DNA of 44,263 nt, from positions 1 to 44,263 of the forward strand of contig NZ_RQVS01000014.1 of NCBI RefSeq assembly GCF_003865375.1, read 5' to 3'. The position numbers and the translations under genes are program-made. Positions 16,280 through 24,696 of this stretch are shown here, in pieces. The number at the start of each line of letters is the position of its first letter. Positions within the stretch are counted from its first letter, which is position 1. This stretch comes from Gulosibacter macacae (GTDB taxonomy: Bacteria > Actinomycetota > Actinomycetes > Actinomycetales > Microbacteriaceae). The notes beneath the pieces were generated by a model. That model made no database searches. It had not been told where the DNA came from and was given only the letters and a program-made list of their open reading frames with translations.

Positions 16280-16663
16280 CTAGGCGAAGACGCAGGTCGT
16301 GGCGTTCTTCGCGGCCGCGGGGGCAGCGAAGTCGGCGTACGGCACGTTCGCGACATTGATGCGGCCGTGGTCAAGCACGGGCACACCAAAGTCGGCGTCG
16401 CCGACGACCTTCTGGTCAGTGAGGATGAAGCCAGCGAGAACGCCGGCGTCTGTGGTAGTGCCCACGGCAACCGTGTAGGGCACGACGCGATTGTCGACAA
16501 TCGCGACGGGAGTGCCCGACTTGATGAAGCCGTTGGGGAAGTGCGTGGTCTTCGTGAACGCGGAGACGTCGAGGATCTCGGTGCGCGCATTGCGGATGCC
16601 GTGCGACGAGCCGAGCCAAGTCATGTCACCTGCGCCGAAGGTCTCGGTAGTGAGACGAGGCAT
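16280..16663 (-). CDS. Head decoration protein
   Basis: 127 residues, beta-rich, ATG after AAAGGAG. The core FIKSGTPVAIVDNRVVPYTV and GFILTDQKV resemble lambda gpD-like decoration proteins (G.P........P). It lies directly upstream of the major capsid gene. It would stabilise the expanded head. Confidence 0.7.
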   Translation of the reverse strand: MPRLTTETFGAGDMTWLGSSHGIRNARTEILDVSAFTKTTHFPNGFIKSGTPVAIVDNRVVPYTVAVGTTTDAGVLAGFILTDQKVVGDADFGVPVLDHGRINVANVPYADFAAPAAAKNATTCVFA

Positions 16664-16681
16664 GGGTTACTCCTTTGAGTG

Positions 16682-17236
16682 TTATGAGTTGGTCTTCTTC
16701 TTGTGTCGGTTCTGGAACAGCTCGCGACCCGACTGCACGGAGCCGCCCTTGCGGTCGGCTTCGCGCTGGCCCGAGTCAGGGACGACTTCCGTCGTCCGCT
16801 TGATCTCGGTCGAGTTCGCGGTCACCCATTCGGTGATTGCGTCGACGTCCGCACCGTCGCCCTTGATGAACCGCGACTTATCGAAGTCGAGCAGCGCGTT
16901 CGGTGAGAGTGCACGGCCTGCGAGCGCTGACGTGAACGCGGTGCTCACTCGCTCAGCGGCAAGCACGGCACGAACTTCGGCACGGCCTTCTTCGCGCGCG
17001 GACTCGACGGCATCGGCCGGCGGTTCCTTCGGCAGCTTGTCGAATTGCTCGGCCTTCGCCTTGTAGTCGTTAAAGCCGTCGTACTTCTTGTGCGTGCGTG
17101 CGACCGCGGCGTCAATGATCTTGTCGAGATCTGCCTGCGTGGCCGGAGGCGTGAACGTCGACGCGCTCTCCTGCTGGCCCTGGCTGGCGTCGGACTGCCA
17201 CCACTGCTGCGGTTGCTGTTGCATGAGAATGGGCAT
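16682..17236 (-). CDS. Capsid scaffolding protein
   Basis: 184 residues from an ATG after AAAGGAA (frame open to 17458 without a start signal). A Gln/Trp-rich N-terminus precedes a coiled coil (about 40-115, rich in Lys, Glu and Ala) and a basic C-terminus (FQNRHKKKTNS), as in scaffold proteins whose tail binds the coat protein. It lies between the MuF-like and decoration genes. Confidence 0.75.
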   Translation of the reverse strand: MPILMQQQPQQWWQSDASQGQQESASTFTPPATQADLDKIIDAAVARTHKKYDGFNDYKAKAEQFDKLPKEPPADAVESAREEGRAEVRAVLAAERVSTAFTSALAGRALSPNALLDFDKSRFIKGDGADVDAITEWVTANSTEIKRTTEVVPDSGQREADRKGGSVQSGRELFQNRHKKKTNS

Positions 17237-17302
17237 TCTGTTCCTTTCATGAACACCGATTAGGGCCCGTCGGCCATCACCCCGATGCGCTCGGGTCAGC
17301 GA

Positions 17303-17321
17303 ACCCCGCACGAATGCGGGT
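17303..17321 (-). terminator. Short hairpin between MuF-like and scaffold genes
   Basis: CCCGCA-CGAA-TGCGGG forms a 6-bp stem in the 88-bp gap downstream of the MuF-like gene. It may tune expression of the two units. There is no T-run. It has the same size as the hairpins at 1600-1665 but lacks their flanking repeat sequence. Confidence 0.4.
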
Positions 17322-17324
17322 GGT

Positions 17325-18044
17325 CTAATGCGCCGGGTACGAGTCGGGAAAGAGTTGCCCCATTCGCACCGCGACTGCGGCGTCGTCCACGACCCGGCCC
17401 TCGGCTTCAAGCGATGCTCGTGCCGCCATATATCGGTCGTACATGGCATCCGGGTCATAGCCCTCGATGTGTGCCGTGTCTTGATCCCATTGCGGCACGA
17501 TCATGCAGTCGTCGTTGTCGTGGAACTGTTTGAAGCCACGGTCACCCGCAGTTTCCCGCGAGTGGTAAACCCACCCGCGCGACGCGAGCATGTCGCACCA
17601 CGCGCATGTCTCTCGACCCGAAGGCACACGAGCAAACCGCGGCTTCGCCGGGTCAAGCTCGACATTCCGCGCGATCGTCGCACGAGACGAGTAGAGGATG
17701 TGTCGTTGGATCGCACCGGACAGCGCTTCGACGACTTGCGCGGGATCTTCCTTGAAGAGCGCCTTGACACTTCCGGCGACGGCTTCGGGATCGGTTCCCG
17801 CGGCGGCGACCGCGCTGAATCCACCCATCGGGCGAACTTCTTCGAACCACTCCGCGGACGCGGCGGCGGCAACGTCCCCGTACTCGCGCACGAGCGCCGG
17901 CGCAAGCTCGAGAAGAGCGTCACGAAGCTCGCCCGGCGTCGACGGGTTGAGTACCTCGAGGAGTGCTTTCATATCGCGCAAAGCCATCGCGACCAGCCGG
18001 TCGTTCGCAGATTGCAGCCGGTCCATGTCGCCGCGGGATGTCAT
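17325..18044 (-). CDS. MuF-like minor capsid protein
   Basis: 239 residues. The C-terminal half has ETCAWCDMLASRGWVY and later FHDNDDCMIVP, a Cys/His pattern typical of MuF-like capsid proteins in actinophages (C..C......H......H....C). The N-terminal 120 residues are helical. ATG follows GAGGAGGAG and overlaps the TAA of the shifted portal frame as TAATG, so the two are probably translationally coupled. Confidence 0.65.
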   Translation of the reverse strand: MTSRGDMDRLQSANDRLVAMALRDMKALLEVLNPSTPGELRDALLELAPALVREYGDVAAAASAEWFEEVRPMGGFSAVAAAGTDPEAVAGSVKALFKEDPAQVVEALSGAIQRHILYSSRATIARNVELDPAKPRFARVPSGRETCAWCDMLASRGWVYHSRETAGDRGFKQFHDNDDCMIVPQWDQDTAHIEGYDPDAMYDRYMAARASLEAEGRVVDDAAVAVRMGQLFPDSYPAH

Positions 18045-19596
18045 TACTCCTCCTCGAGCGTCGTGGCCTCCGATTCAGGAAGGCGAAGCGAGACGGGAAC
18101 CGCGCCGGTGAACTTCACACCGTCGAGGCCGAGCATGTCGCCTGCCGCCTCAGGTTCAACGCCCGCGCGGACGGCGAGTCCTAGCGCGTCGAACCGCTCT
18201 CGGAGAGTGGCAGCGTCAGGGGGGTGGTAGTAGCCCCGTCGCGAGCGATGATCCGGTCGAGGAGTCCGCCGCCCGCGTTCCGGCGACGCTCTTCGACCAT
18301 CTGGCGAGCGATGTGTTCGCCGAAGATGATGCGCATCATGATCTCGGACTCTTTCAGCCAGTCGAATGCGGAGACCATCTTGATCGCCCAATCGCCCTCG
18401 GCGCCCTTCGTCGGGGTCGCTGGGTCGCGGAACTCGGCACGGATGCCCCGGAGATCCTTCGACATCTCGGGCGTCCACTCGCCGTGCAGCACCGCGGCGA
18501 CATCACGGGCGAGGTTCGCGCGAGAGTCTCGATACCAGTCGAGCTCGTCTTCAACGATCTGCACGAGGTCACCTTCTGACGCGCGGATCGCGTCGGCCGA
18601 CGGCGGATTCTCCTGCACGATACCGAGGTAATTCAGCGGCAGGCTCGTTTCACTCGACACCATCATCGCGATCGTTTTCAGATGATCAGAATGCGGTTGC
18701 ATCGACGCTTGCGCGAACTGCCCAAGCTCGACACGGCGGAGCTTCTCCTGTTGCTCTTCCTCGATCGGGATGTCAGGCATCGCAAGCATGCCGCCGATCA
18801 GCGCTTCCCAGGCCGCGACAACGCGCCCGCTCTCGTCAGTGAAGTCCTCGGGACGAGCGCCGAGCGCAAAGCGCTGCGGAGTCGAGAAGAACTCGGCGTG
18901 CGTCTCTTGGCGGAGCAGGATGCGCACACCAATGTCGGTGTAGCCGATGAGCGGTCGTGTGATGCGTGAGCGGCCAAATGGCCGGTCGATTGTCTTGCCC
19001 CACGAGTACACCGTGCAGGTCACTCGGTCATGGCCGCGCTCGGTGCGATGCGTGACGATGTTCTTGCCGTTACGTCGCTCGATGCTGATCGTCTTGCCCG
19101 GCAGGTAGAGCACCCAGCCGCCCTCGAAGCGCTCGAGCGCGGCAAGTGTGTTGCCAGTGCGCGGGTCAACGGTCGCCGAGGCATCGAGTGCAGATGCGGC
19201 CGTCAGCAGCACCTCACCGTCGTCGCTGTCGCTCCCCGTCGTGAACACGAACGCGCACGAGTGCTTCAGTGACGATTGGATCGCGAGCTTCTCCACCGCC
19301 ATCGGCCGCGGCTGAGCGAGCGCATTCTGCACCTCCTCAAAGAGGTCAGACCCCTGGCGAATCGAGAACCCATCCGGGCGGATTCGACGCGCAGGCGTAT
19401 CGACTGCCTTTGCGGGCCAACCGAGCACCGTCGCGAACTTCTTCATCGGCGGCGGGATCGTGATCCCGAACTGCTCAACGTTCTTGTGCGCGTCATAGAG
19501 CCGCGTACGCATTCGGTTCCGGTTGCGTTTCTTCTCAATCGTCGAGCGAAGGCGGTTGAACGTGGTGAGTTCGTCCTCGGTGAGGCCGTCAAACAT
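18044..19596 (-). CDS. Portal protein, SPP1 Gp6-like, completed by a -1 frame change
   Basis: The main frame starts at 19596 (ATG after GAGGAG) and codes for 471 residues to a TAG at 18181. It has the usual portal body (VDTPARRIRPDGF, ILLRQETHAEFF, MMVSSETSLPLNYLG). The expected portal C-terminus (LRERFDALGLAVRAGVEPEA and VKFTGAVPVSLRLPE) is present, but in the -1 frame, 18044-18221. The switch is at a run of six C at 18218-18223. Reading back one base there gives TTPPDAATLRERFD. The shifted frame ends exactly at the TAATG of the next gene. Programmed slippage, a real mutation or a sequencing error could explain it; the full product would be about 517 residues. Confidence 0.8.
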
Positions 19597-19600
19597 CGGG

Positions 19601-21118
19601 TTAGCTCCTCACGATGACTCGTCGGGTGCGCTTCGCGCGCGGAATTCGTTTAGTGTTCTGCGACGCCCATAGCGCGACACCGATCGCTTCTACCGGTGTC
19701 TCGTCGCCGTCGTCGGTCGTGGCCCGCCAAGCCCAGCCGCCGGTCTTGCCGCGGAACTCCTTGTCGCTCACTGCGACCGACTTCTCGAGCACGTCGTCTT
19801 CCGGCGCTGCAGGATGCGTGACCTTGCGACCGCTAATCGCCGTCAGTAAGAGCGGACCCGAGGCTAAGTACTCAGCAGCGGAGAGCACGTGAATGAAGTG
19901 TTGCGGCACCTTCTCCTCGAGGAGCGCCTGCACGAGAGATGCGGCACCTGCTTGCCCACAGATCGCGATCATGGCCAGGTCACGCCACCGCTCGGCGAGC
20001 CACTTTGCGAGCGGCTCGACACCTTCTTCGACGGGTCCGAGGTAATTGCCGACCAGCTCGAGATGCGTCGCCTCATCGTGCTTTACGACGCCTGCCACGG
20101 ATTGCTTCTGCCCATCGCGGCTGAACGTGATCGCGATCGAGCGAACACCCTCGGGCGGAGACGTCGAGACCGCAGTCGCCTTCCATGCAGGAGCGGGGAT
20201 CGCGCGAGACCCGGCACGGATCTCTTCGTCCCAGATCCCAAGACCTTCACGCGCGAACGAAGCTTCGTCACCGAGTAGCTCACGAAGCCGGAGGATTGAC
20301 TCTTCCGGCGTCCGATCGGGATACGAGGGATTGCCGCGCTTCCACTGCTCACGGTCGTCAAGGTCGGCGCCGTGATCTGCACCGATCTCGATGTAGAGCT
20401 GGTTCGACTCGACCACCTCGCCGTTGGCGCGGGCCTCTTTCACCGCAAGCGCCTTCTTCCGATAGCCCTTGAAGACCTCGCTCGGGTCTTTCGGGTCCGG
20501 TGGCGTGCCCATGAACAGGATGAGCGGGTTCTTGATGGTGTTCGCGGCCGGGATCATGTCGTTGAGCGCGGATTGCTTCAGGATCTGCGCTTCGTCGAAA
20601 ACTACGATGCTGACGCCGGGGATACCGCGGCCGAAGCCGTGCTCGCGAGCACCGAAGAGGATACGCGAGCCGTTCTTGAAGATGATCGCCTGCTGGCCGT
20701 TGCCGAGGCGAATCTTCTCGACATAGGGCGCGATTTGAGGCCGCTTCGCGAGGCTTGCCAGCGACTCGAACGTCTCGTCAGAAGTCTTCGAGTGGTGTGC
20801 GGTCCACAGCGCTATTCGCCGAGGCTGCAAGATGCACAGCGCGAAGATAATCGTGCCGAACGTGAACGTCTTACCCACCTGACGGCAAGTCGAGAGCACG
20901 ACACCGCCGACGCCGGCCGCGTAGAGCCCCTTCTCGCGCTTCGCGAGCACAGCACGTCCGAGACCCCGCTGCCAATCATCGTGCACGACGCCCATACGCT
21001 TGCACTGCGCCGCGACGGCCGGATAGCCGCTCGATTTGATCCCCGACGGCAGAACGAGATGTTTCGCTACTTCAGATAGACGCCTCGTCCCAGGTTTCGT
21101 CGTCGACAGCTTCGGCAT
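19601..21118 (-). CDS. terL: Terminase large subunit
   Basis: 505 residues, start after GAGGAAC. The ATPase has a Walker A-like TCRQVGKT (about 77-84) and a Walker B VVFDEAQ (about 170). The C-terminal half carries the RNase H-like nuclease region with VAGVVKHDEATHLELV. It packages DNA into the prohead with ATP. It overlaps the small subunit gene by 47 bp, and a 4-bp gap separates it from the portal gene. Confidence 0.9.
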   Translation of the reverse strand: MPKLSTTKPGTRRLSEVAKHLVLPSGIKSSGYPAVAAQCKRMGVVHDDWQRGLGRAVLAKREKGLYAAGVGGVVLSTCRQVGKTFTFGTIIFALCILQPRRIALWTAHHSKTSDETFESLASLAKRPQIAPYVEKIRLGNGQQAIIFKNGSRILFGAREHGFGRGIPGVSIVVFDEAQILKQSALNDMIPAANTIKNPLILFMGTPPDPKDPSEVFKGYRKKALAVKEARANGEVVESNQLYIEIGADHGADLDDREQWKRGNPSYPDRTPEESILRLRELLGDEASFAREGLGIWDEEIRAGSRAIPAPAWKATAVSTSPPEGVRSIAITFSRDGQKQSVAGVVKHDEATHLELVGNYLGPVEEGVEPLAKWLAERWRDLAMIAICGQAGAASLVQALLEEKVPQHFIHVLSAAEYLASGPLLLTAISGRKVTHPAAPEDDVLEKSVAVSDKEFRGKTGGWAWRATTDDGDETPVEAIGVALWASQNTKRIPRAKRTRRVIVRS

Positions 21119-21458
21119 CGGCGAGTTCCTCCTTGAGACGCAGGCGCTCGGCAGCGATCTGCTTACGCAGCTCCTCGAGGCGGCGAGTGAGCGCGGCGAG
21201 ATCCCGCGGCGGACAGTTCGGATCGGCCACCGTTTCAGCGACCCGATCTCGCATCGCCATGAGGAGCTCGAGGTCGCTTCCGTCGCGTGCTGCTTCGTCG
21301 ACAGCGAGAGTGCGCGGTTCCAGTGCCGAGGGCGGCTCGTCTGGTTCGACGGCTCGAAGGTGACGGTGCTTGCCCTTGTTGTCGCGACACTTTGCCGAGC
21401 AATACCGGCGACGTCGGTCGCTACTGTTCAGGGGCTTCCCGCATGTGGAGCACTTCAC
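21072..21458 (-). CDS. Terminase small subunit with N-terminal zinc finger
   Basis: 128 residues from GTG at 21458, 5 nt after AAAGGAG; a GTG at 21473 overlapping the previous stop is the alternative. Residues 3-24 form a Cys4 finger, C-x2-C-x13-C-x3-C. The helical part (LELLMAMRDRVAETV, LAALTRRLEELRKQI) matches small terminase proteins of actinophages. It would bind the packaging start and bring in the large subunit. The finger has the same spacing as in the neighbouring primase-like protein. Confidence 0.7.
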   Translation of the reverse strand: MKCSTCGKPLNSSDRRRRYCSAKCRDNKGKHRHLRAVEPDEPPSALEPRTLAVDEAARDGSDLELLMAMRDRVAETVADPNCPPRDLAALTRRLEELRKQIAAERLRLKEELADAEAVDDETWDEASI

Positions 21459-21469
21459 GACGGCTCCTT

Positions 21470-22003
21470 TCACTGCTGGAACTTGACTCCCGTCATCGTC
21501 ATGTATCGGCCTCGCGTGTAGAACTCAACTTTGATGCCGTCGATGTCTCGCACCCATCCGGCTTGCGAGTCGGCGTAAACCCAGACATGCAAGCCCTTGC
21601 CGCTCGGCGAGATCTCGACAAGCCAGCTCTCATGCTCGTCGAGGAACTTTCGGGCCGCCGGCAGAAGGTCACCGTCGACCAAGACGTCATCAAGGTCGAA
21701 ACAGCCGAAGCCGTCACCGTCGAGCACGAACCCGAGCCCGTCACCGACTTTCGCGCGAGAGGCTTCCCGGTAGCTCGACCACGTACCGGAATCGGTCGAA
21801 GATGCGTACCGTCCTGAGACTTGCAGCGGAACCTTTCGGCCATCGATGAGCTGCCATCGCACCCAACGGTCAATACCGATCATGTCCGCCGGATATGCCG
21901 GCATTCTCGACAGCTTCTTTCGGCAATTCGCACCACAAGTCCGAGCGTCAACGCGCCGAAGGTTGATCGGCGACTTACAGACGATGCAGGTGCGGTGCTC
22001 CAT
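21470..22003 (-). CDS. Primase/polymerase-like protein (NrS-1 / bifunctional primase N-domain type)
   Basis: 177 residues from ATG at 22003; a GTG at 22027 would lie inside the promoter. A Cys4 finger (C6, C9, C23, C27) is followed by a primase-like domain with WVRWQLIDGRKVPLQVSG, DGLGFVLDGDGFGCFDLDD and SPSGKGLHVWVYA. These are the K.P, D.D and G.H motifs of archaeo-eukaryotic-type primase-polymerase N-domains. No helicase follows, so it is either a short primase or a packaging accessory. It is the first gene of the late operon and probably leaderless. Confidence 0.65.
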   Translation of the reverse strand: MEHRTCIVCKSPINLRRVDARTCGANCRKKLSRMPAYPADMIGIDRWVRWQLIDGRKVPLQVSGRYASSTDSGTWSSYREASRAKVGDGLGFVLDGDGFGCFDLDDVLVDGDLLPAARKFLDEHESWLVEISPSGKGLHVWVYADSQAGWVRDIDGIKVEFYTRGRYMTMTGVKFQQ

Positions 22004-22016
22004 GCTCTCAATTCTA
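22004..22016 (-). promoter_or_regulatory. -10 element of a leaderless late promoter
   Basis: On the minus strand TAGAAT (22016-22011) stands 7 nt before the ATG at 22003, so transcription would start at or next to the start codon. A clear -35 is not visible, which suggests an activator or an extended -10. If correct, this is the promoter of the whole 20-kb late operon. Confidence 0.45.
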
Positions 22017-22019
22017 ACG

Positions 22020-22304
22020 CATGTCACACATAAATGGCTTAGTTATGCGGTAGACGCAAGTGCACGATTTCGCACACCAGAACCACGGCACAGAATCAAG
22101 CGAGCCTCAATGAGTGAAGGATCGAGTCCAATTGAGCCTCAGCGACAATGCCGAAGCCCGCTCTAGTGAGGTTTATTGCACCGCGGTGCCGTGTGGAAAA
22201 ACTTCGGGGAGAGATCGGCCCTATGCCTCCGGGGCGGCCCTGCCGGGATGGGGGCGGGGGTGGTGCCCCCTACCTCGAAGTCGGCAGACCGTGGCTTGAG
22301 CCGG
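22020..22304. other. Non-coding gap, candidate cos / packaging region
   Basis: About 285 bp with no convincing gene. The part at 22225-22270 is very G-rich on the plus strand (GGGATGGGGGCGGGGGTGG). The gap lies between the HNH endonuclease and terminase genes, where cos sites of actinophages usually are. The exact cut site cannot be read from the sequence. Confidence 0.4.
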
Positions 22305-22685
22305 TCACCATTCGACGAGGTTCGTGATCACAGCCGCGCTCTGCGCAGTGGTGCCTGCGCGTCGAGCGAGTTCTTCCTCGATCGTGCGCGTGCCCTTCTC
22401 CTGATTGCAGGACCTGTGCATGAGTGCCACGTTCGCGCGTTCAAGCGGTGAACCACCACGAGCGCGCGGTAGATCCTCGTCCACCTCGCCGCGCATCGGA
22501 TGCGGAACACAACCAGCGCACTCAGGCTTCGCGCAGCGAGGTCCGTGCTCGCCCGCGATCATGCCAAGGGATTTGTCGACAATCCCACCGCAGAGTGCGC
22601 AGTAGTCTTCCTCCGCCTTGACCCGAGCGACGAGCTGTCGGCGACGGTGACCGTTCGCGTTAGTCGGCCCGGCGTGCACGCTCAT
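22305..22685 (-). CDS. HNH endonuclease
   Basis: 126 residues from ATG at 22685 (GAGG upstream). The domain has CALCGG (29-34), GEHGPRC, a Cys pair, and then DEDLPRARGG and NVALMHRSCNQEKG, the HNH beta-beta-alpha-metal core. Next to terminase genes such enzymes cut cos sites with the terminase during packaging, so this role is likely. Confidence 0.75.
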   Translation of the reverse strand: MSVHAGPTNANGHRRRQLVARVKAEEDYCALCGGIVDKSLGMIAGEHGPRCAKPECAGCVPHPMRGEVDEDLPRARGGSPLERANVALMHRSCNQEKGTRTIEEELARRAGTTAQSAAVITNLVEW

Positions 22686-22764
22686 GACGAGCCTCACAAT
22701 CTCTCGCTAGACCAGGCACGACATATGCCTTGCCGCAATCGCTACACAAGTACGGGTCGGTCAT
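22660..22764 (-). CDS. Mini zinc-finger protein
   Basis: 34 residues, too short for most gene finders. ATG at 22764 follows GGGGAGGAACGACA. The product has C7-x2-C10-x12-C23-x3-H27 (CSDCGKAYV and CEARHERA), a classical one-finger layout. It overlaps the HNH start by 26 bp, so the two are probably co-translated. Confidence 0.6.
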   Translation of the reverse strand: MTDPYLCSDCGKAYVVPGLARDCEARHERARRAD

Positions 22765-22851
22765 TGTCGTTCCTCCCCTGGCCGGGCCTGGTAGTTCTAT
22801 GTGCCCGGATAGGATCGCGACAGGACTGTCCCTGTGTCGATGGAGAACACA

Positions 22852-23640
22852 ATGCTGCGATTCAACCCCGCCCCCGGCTGGCCTCCTGCCCCCGAGGGGT
22901 GGCTCCCTCCCGAAGGCTGGCTACCGGACCCGTCATGGCCACCAGCACCGGATGGCTGGCAGGTCGTCGTCGTCGATGACGGTGCGGTCGCGGTTCATGA
23001 CCCTGGAGTACAGCAGGAGCCCGGCGGATTCCGCGCTCGACTCTCCGGTCTGCAAGGCGTCTCCGACCGCCTACCGAAGCTCCCTACTGGGATGGTGCGG
23101 CGTGCCTCCGGCGAAAGCGTGCAGCACGACACCGCAGGCTCGAGTGACGATGTGCTCTGGGAAGGTACCTCGAAGACCATGACCGGTGTCGGTGGCGGGA
23201 AGTTCCGGCTCACGCGACGCTTCGTCATCTTCGAGCGCGGCATGCTGACTTCGCAGTCGCAGCAGATTCCGCTCGAATCCGTCAAGGATGTCGATGTGAA
23301 GCAGTCGCTTGCACAGCGCACCCGTGGAGTGTCCGACATCGTCTTGCATTGCGAGCCCCACGGCGACCGTGCCGAAAAGGTGTTGCTCGAATCGATCAGC
23401 GATGCGCAACGAGTGCGTGACCTCATCAACGACGCGGTCCGCGCTCGCCTGCACGAGATTCAAGACCGCGAGCGCCGCATCGCCATGCCGCAAGTCACCG
23501 TTGCCGCCGCGGCACCAGCCGCCGCCAGTGGAGGCGACGACGTACTCGCCCAGCTCGAACGACTCGGCGCGCTCCGTGCTGCAGGCGTTCTCACCGACGA
23601 CGAGTTCGCAACGGCGAAGGCAACCCTGCTCGGGCGATAG
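22852..23640 (+). CDS. PH-domain and SHOCT protein (moron)
   Basis: 262 residues from the ATG after GGAG at 22842. The N-terminus has repeated PGW/GW-Pro motifs (residues 7-37). The centre (about 95-190) is a bacterial PH (bPH_2, YdbS-like) domain with FRLTRRFVIFERGMLTSQ and the strand IPLESVKDVDVKQS. The C-terminus is a SHOCT helix pair (LAQLERLGALRAAGVLTDDE). It reads against its neighbours and has its own candidate promoter (-10 TAGGAT at 22810) and terminator, the marks of a moron gene. SHOCT modules often act as oligomerisation parts; its job is unknown. Confidence 0.7.
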   Translation: MLRFNPAPGWPPAPEGWLPPEGWLPDPSWPPAPDGWQVVVVDDGAVAVHDPGVQQEPGGFRARLSGLQGVSDRLPKLPTGMVRRASGESVQHDTAGSSDDVLWEGTSKTMTGVGGGKFRLTRRFVIFERGMLTSQSQQIPLESVKDVDVKQSLAQRTRGVSDIVLHCEPHGDRAEKVLLESISDAQRVRDLINDAVRARLHEIQDRERRIAMPQVTVAAAAPAAASGGDDVLAQLERLGALRAAGVLTDDEFATAKATLLGR

Positions 23641-23653
23641 TCTTCCGAAACGG

Positions 23654-23689
23654 CGTGTGCCCCGGCCAGTCATCTGGTCGGGGCACACG
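23654..23689. terminator. Bidirectional terminator
   Basis: A 16-bp stem (CGTGTGCCCCGGCCAG / CTGGTCGGGGCACACG, one G-T pair) with loop TCAT lies between the PH/SHOCT gene and the convergent minus-strand gene at 23703. No T-run follows on the plus strand. Confidence 0.7.
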
Positions 23690-23702
23690 TATCTCGCAGG
23701 GC

Positions 23703-24545
23703 TCACCCTACTACAGGACTGTGAAGTTCGGGCAAAACAATCTCCCAATCTCCGGATTCAGTTTCGACGGCTTCCACCTCCGGCCGGTACTTGGCTTTCA
23801 GTCGCAGGTTCCGTCGTCGCTTGGCTTCGAGGTAGTCGCGCCACTCCTCACACTCGCCAAGCTCGACATGCCGCTTGCCGTTGCGCTTGATACAGGTGAC
23901 ACCGCCGACTGAGATCCATTCCTCAAGCGAGCGGCGAGATCTGCCTAGCTCTGTCGCGGCCTGTGCGACCGGGCGCCACCGCTCGGCGCGACGCTCCCAC
24001 CGACAGGTGTCGCAACGCACACCGTCGAGCTGCAGATCTGCCCAGACCTCGGCACCGCACTCCGGACACTTCCGAGGGCGTTGAGCCACCGGGGCACGAC
24101 CTTCGAGCGGCCACTGCCGCATCGGGCGGATCGCCCACACGTCCATGAGGTCTCGGTAGATCGGCCAAGCAGAATGCGCGACGACGTCAGGCCACCAAGC
24201 GCGGAGCCTCCCGGTGAGGTTGATCGTCCACGTGCGAAGTGTGTCTGGGTCATCGGTGACGACGAGCTGCACACCAACCTCTTCACCATTCACGGCACGG
24301 CGCACCATGTGCTCGGTACTCGCGAAGTTGTGCCGGTTCAAGACCTCCCGGAAGTAGCTCTCCATCTTCCACAGCTCAGCAAAGCTGAAGTCCACTTGAT
24401 CGAGCGGACCCAAGCGCACCGGTGCCGGCGTCAAATCCCGCGAGCGCGGTTGTCCATCACCAAGATGCGCGCCCGGCATCACGATGTGCGCGAGATGCTC
24501 GAGCAGATCCGGCAACTCGACAAGCGCGTCAAGGTACTTATCCAC
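23703..24545 (-). CDS. Zinc-ribbon and helix-turn-helix protein
   Basis: 280 residues, GTG start with a purine-rich sequence upstream. Residues 1-150 are helical (FAELWKMESYFREVL). A zinc ribbon CPEC...CDTC lies near 160-181. Then comes an HTH (about 190-230, QAATELGRSRRSLEEWISVG) like that of small phage DNA-binding proteins. A transcription role is likely; the target is unknown. It is the last gene of this minus-strand block. Confidence 0.6.
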   Translation of the reverse strand: MDKYLDALVELPDLLEHLAHIVMPGAHLGDGQPRSRDLTPAPVRLGPLDQVDFSFAELWKMESYFREVLNRHNFASTEHMVRRAVNGEEVGVQLVVTDDPDTLRTWTINLTGRLRAWWPDVVAHSAWPIYRDLMDVWAIRPMRQWPLEGRAPVAQRPRKCPECGAEVWADLQLDGVRCDTCRWERRAERWRPVAQAATELGRSRRSLEEWISVGGVTCIKRNGKRHVELGECEEWRDYLEAKRRRNLRLKAKYRPEVEAVETESGDWEIVLPELHSPVVG

Positions 24546-24696
24546 GATCTCTCCATCCGCCAGCGAGCCAATCGAACATTCCAGTAATCAGGTGCGGGAT
24601 CGTCTCCGGCTTCCGGTTCCACTCGATGGAGAGAATCACGGCAACGAATGCGGCGTGCATGACCAAGACCCATCCGAGGTACTCCCAGAACGGCAT
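24538..24696 (-). CDS. Small membrane protein
   Basis: 52 residues from ATG at 24696; the open frame extends to 24801 without a start signal. One clear membrane helix (residues 5-24, YLGWVLVMHAAFVAVILSI), then a Trp- and Arg-containing tail. It overlaps the next gene by 8 bp and the previous stop by one base. Function unknown. Confidence 0.55.
   Translation of the reverse strand: MPFWEYLGWVLVMHAAFVAVILSIEWNRKPETIPHLITGMFDWLAGGWRDRG

Noticed and set aside
17303-17321. Third CRISPR-repeat-like hairpin
   Set aside because: The stem and loop size match the repeats at 1595-1673, but the 5' flank and 3' handle do not, and it lies between two structural genes where a terminator is expected.
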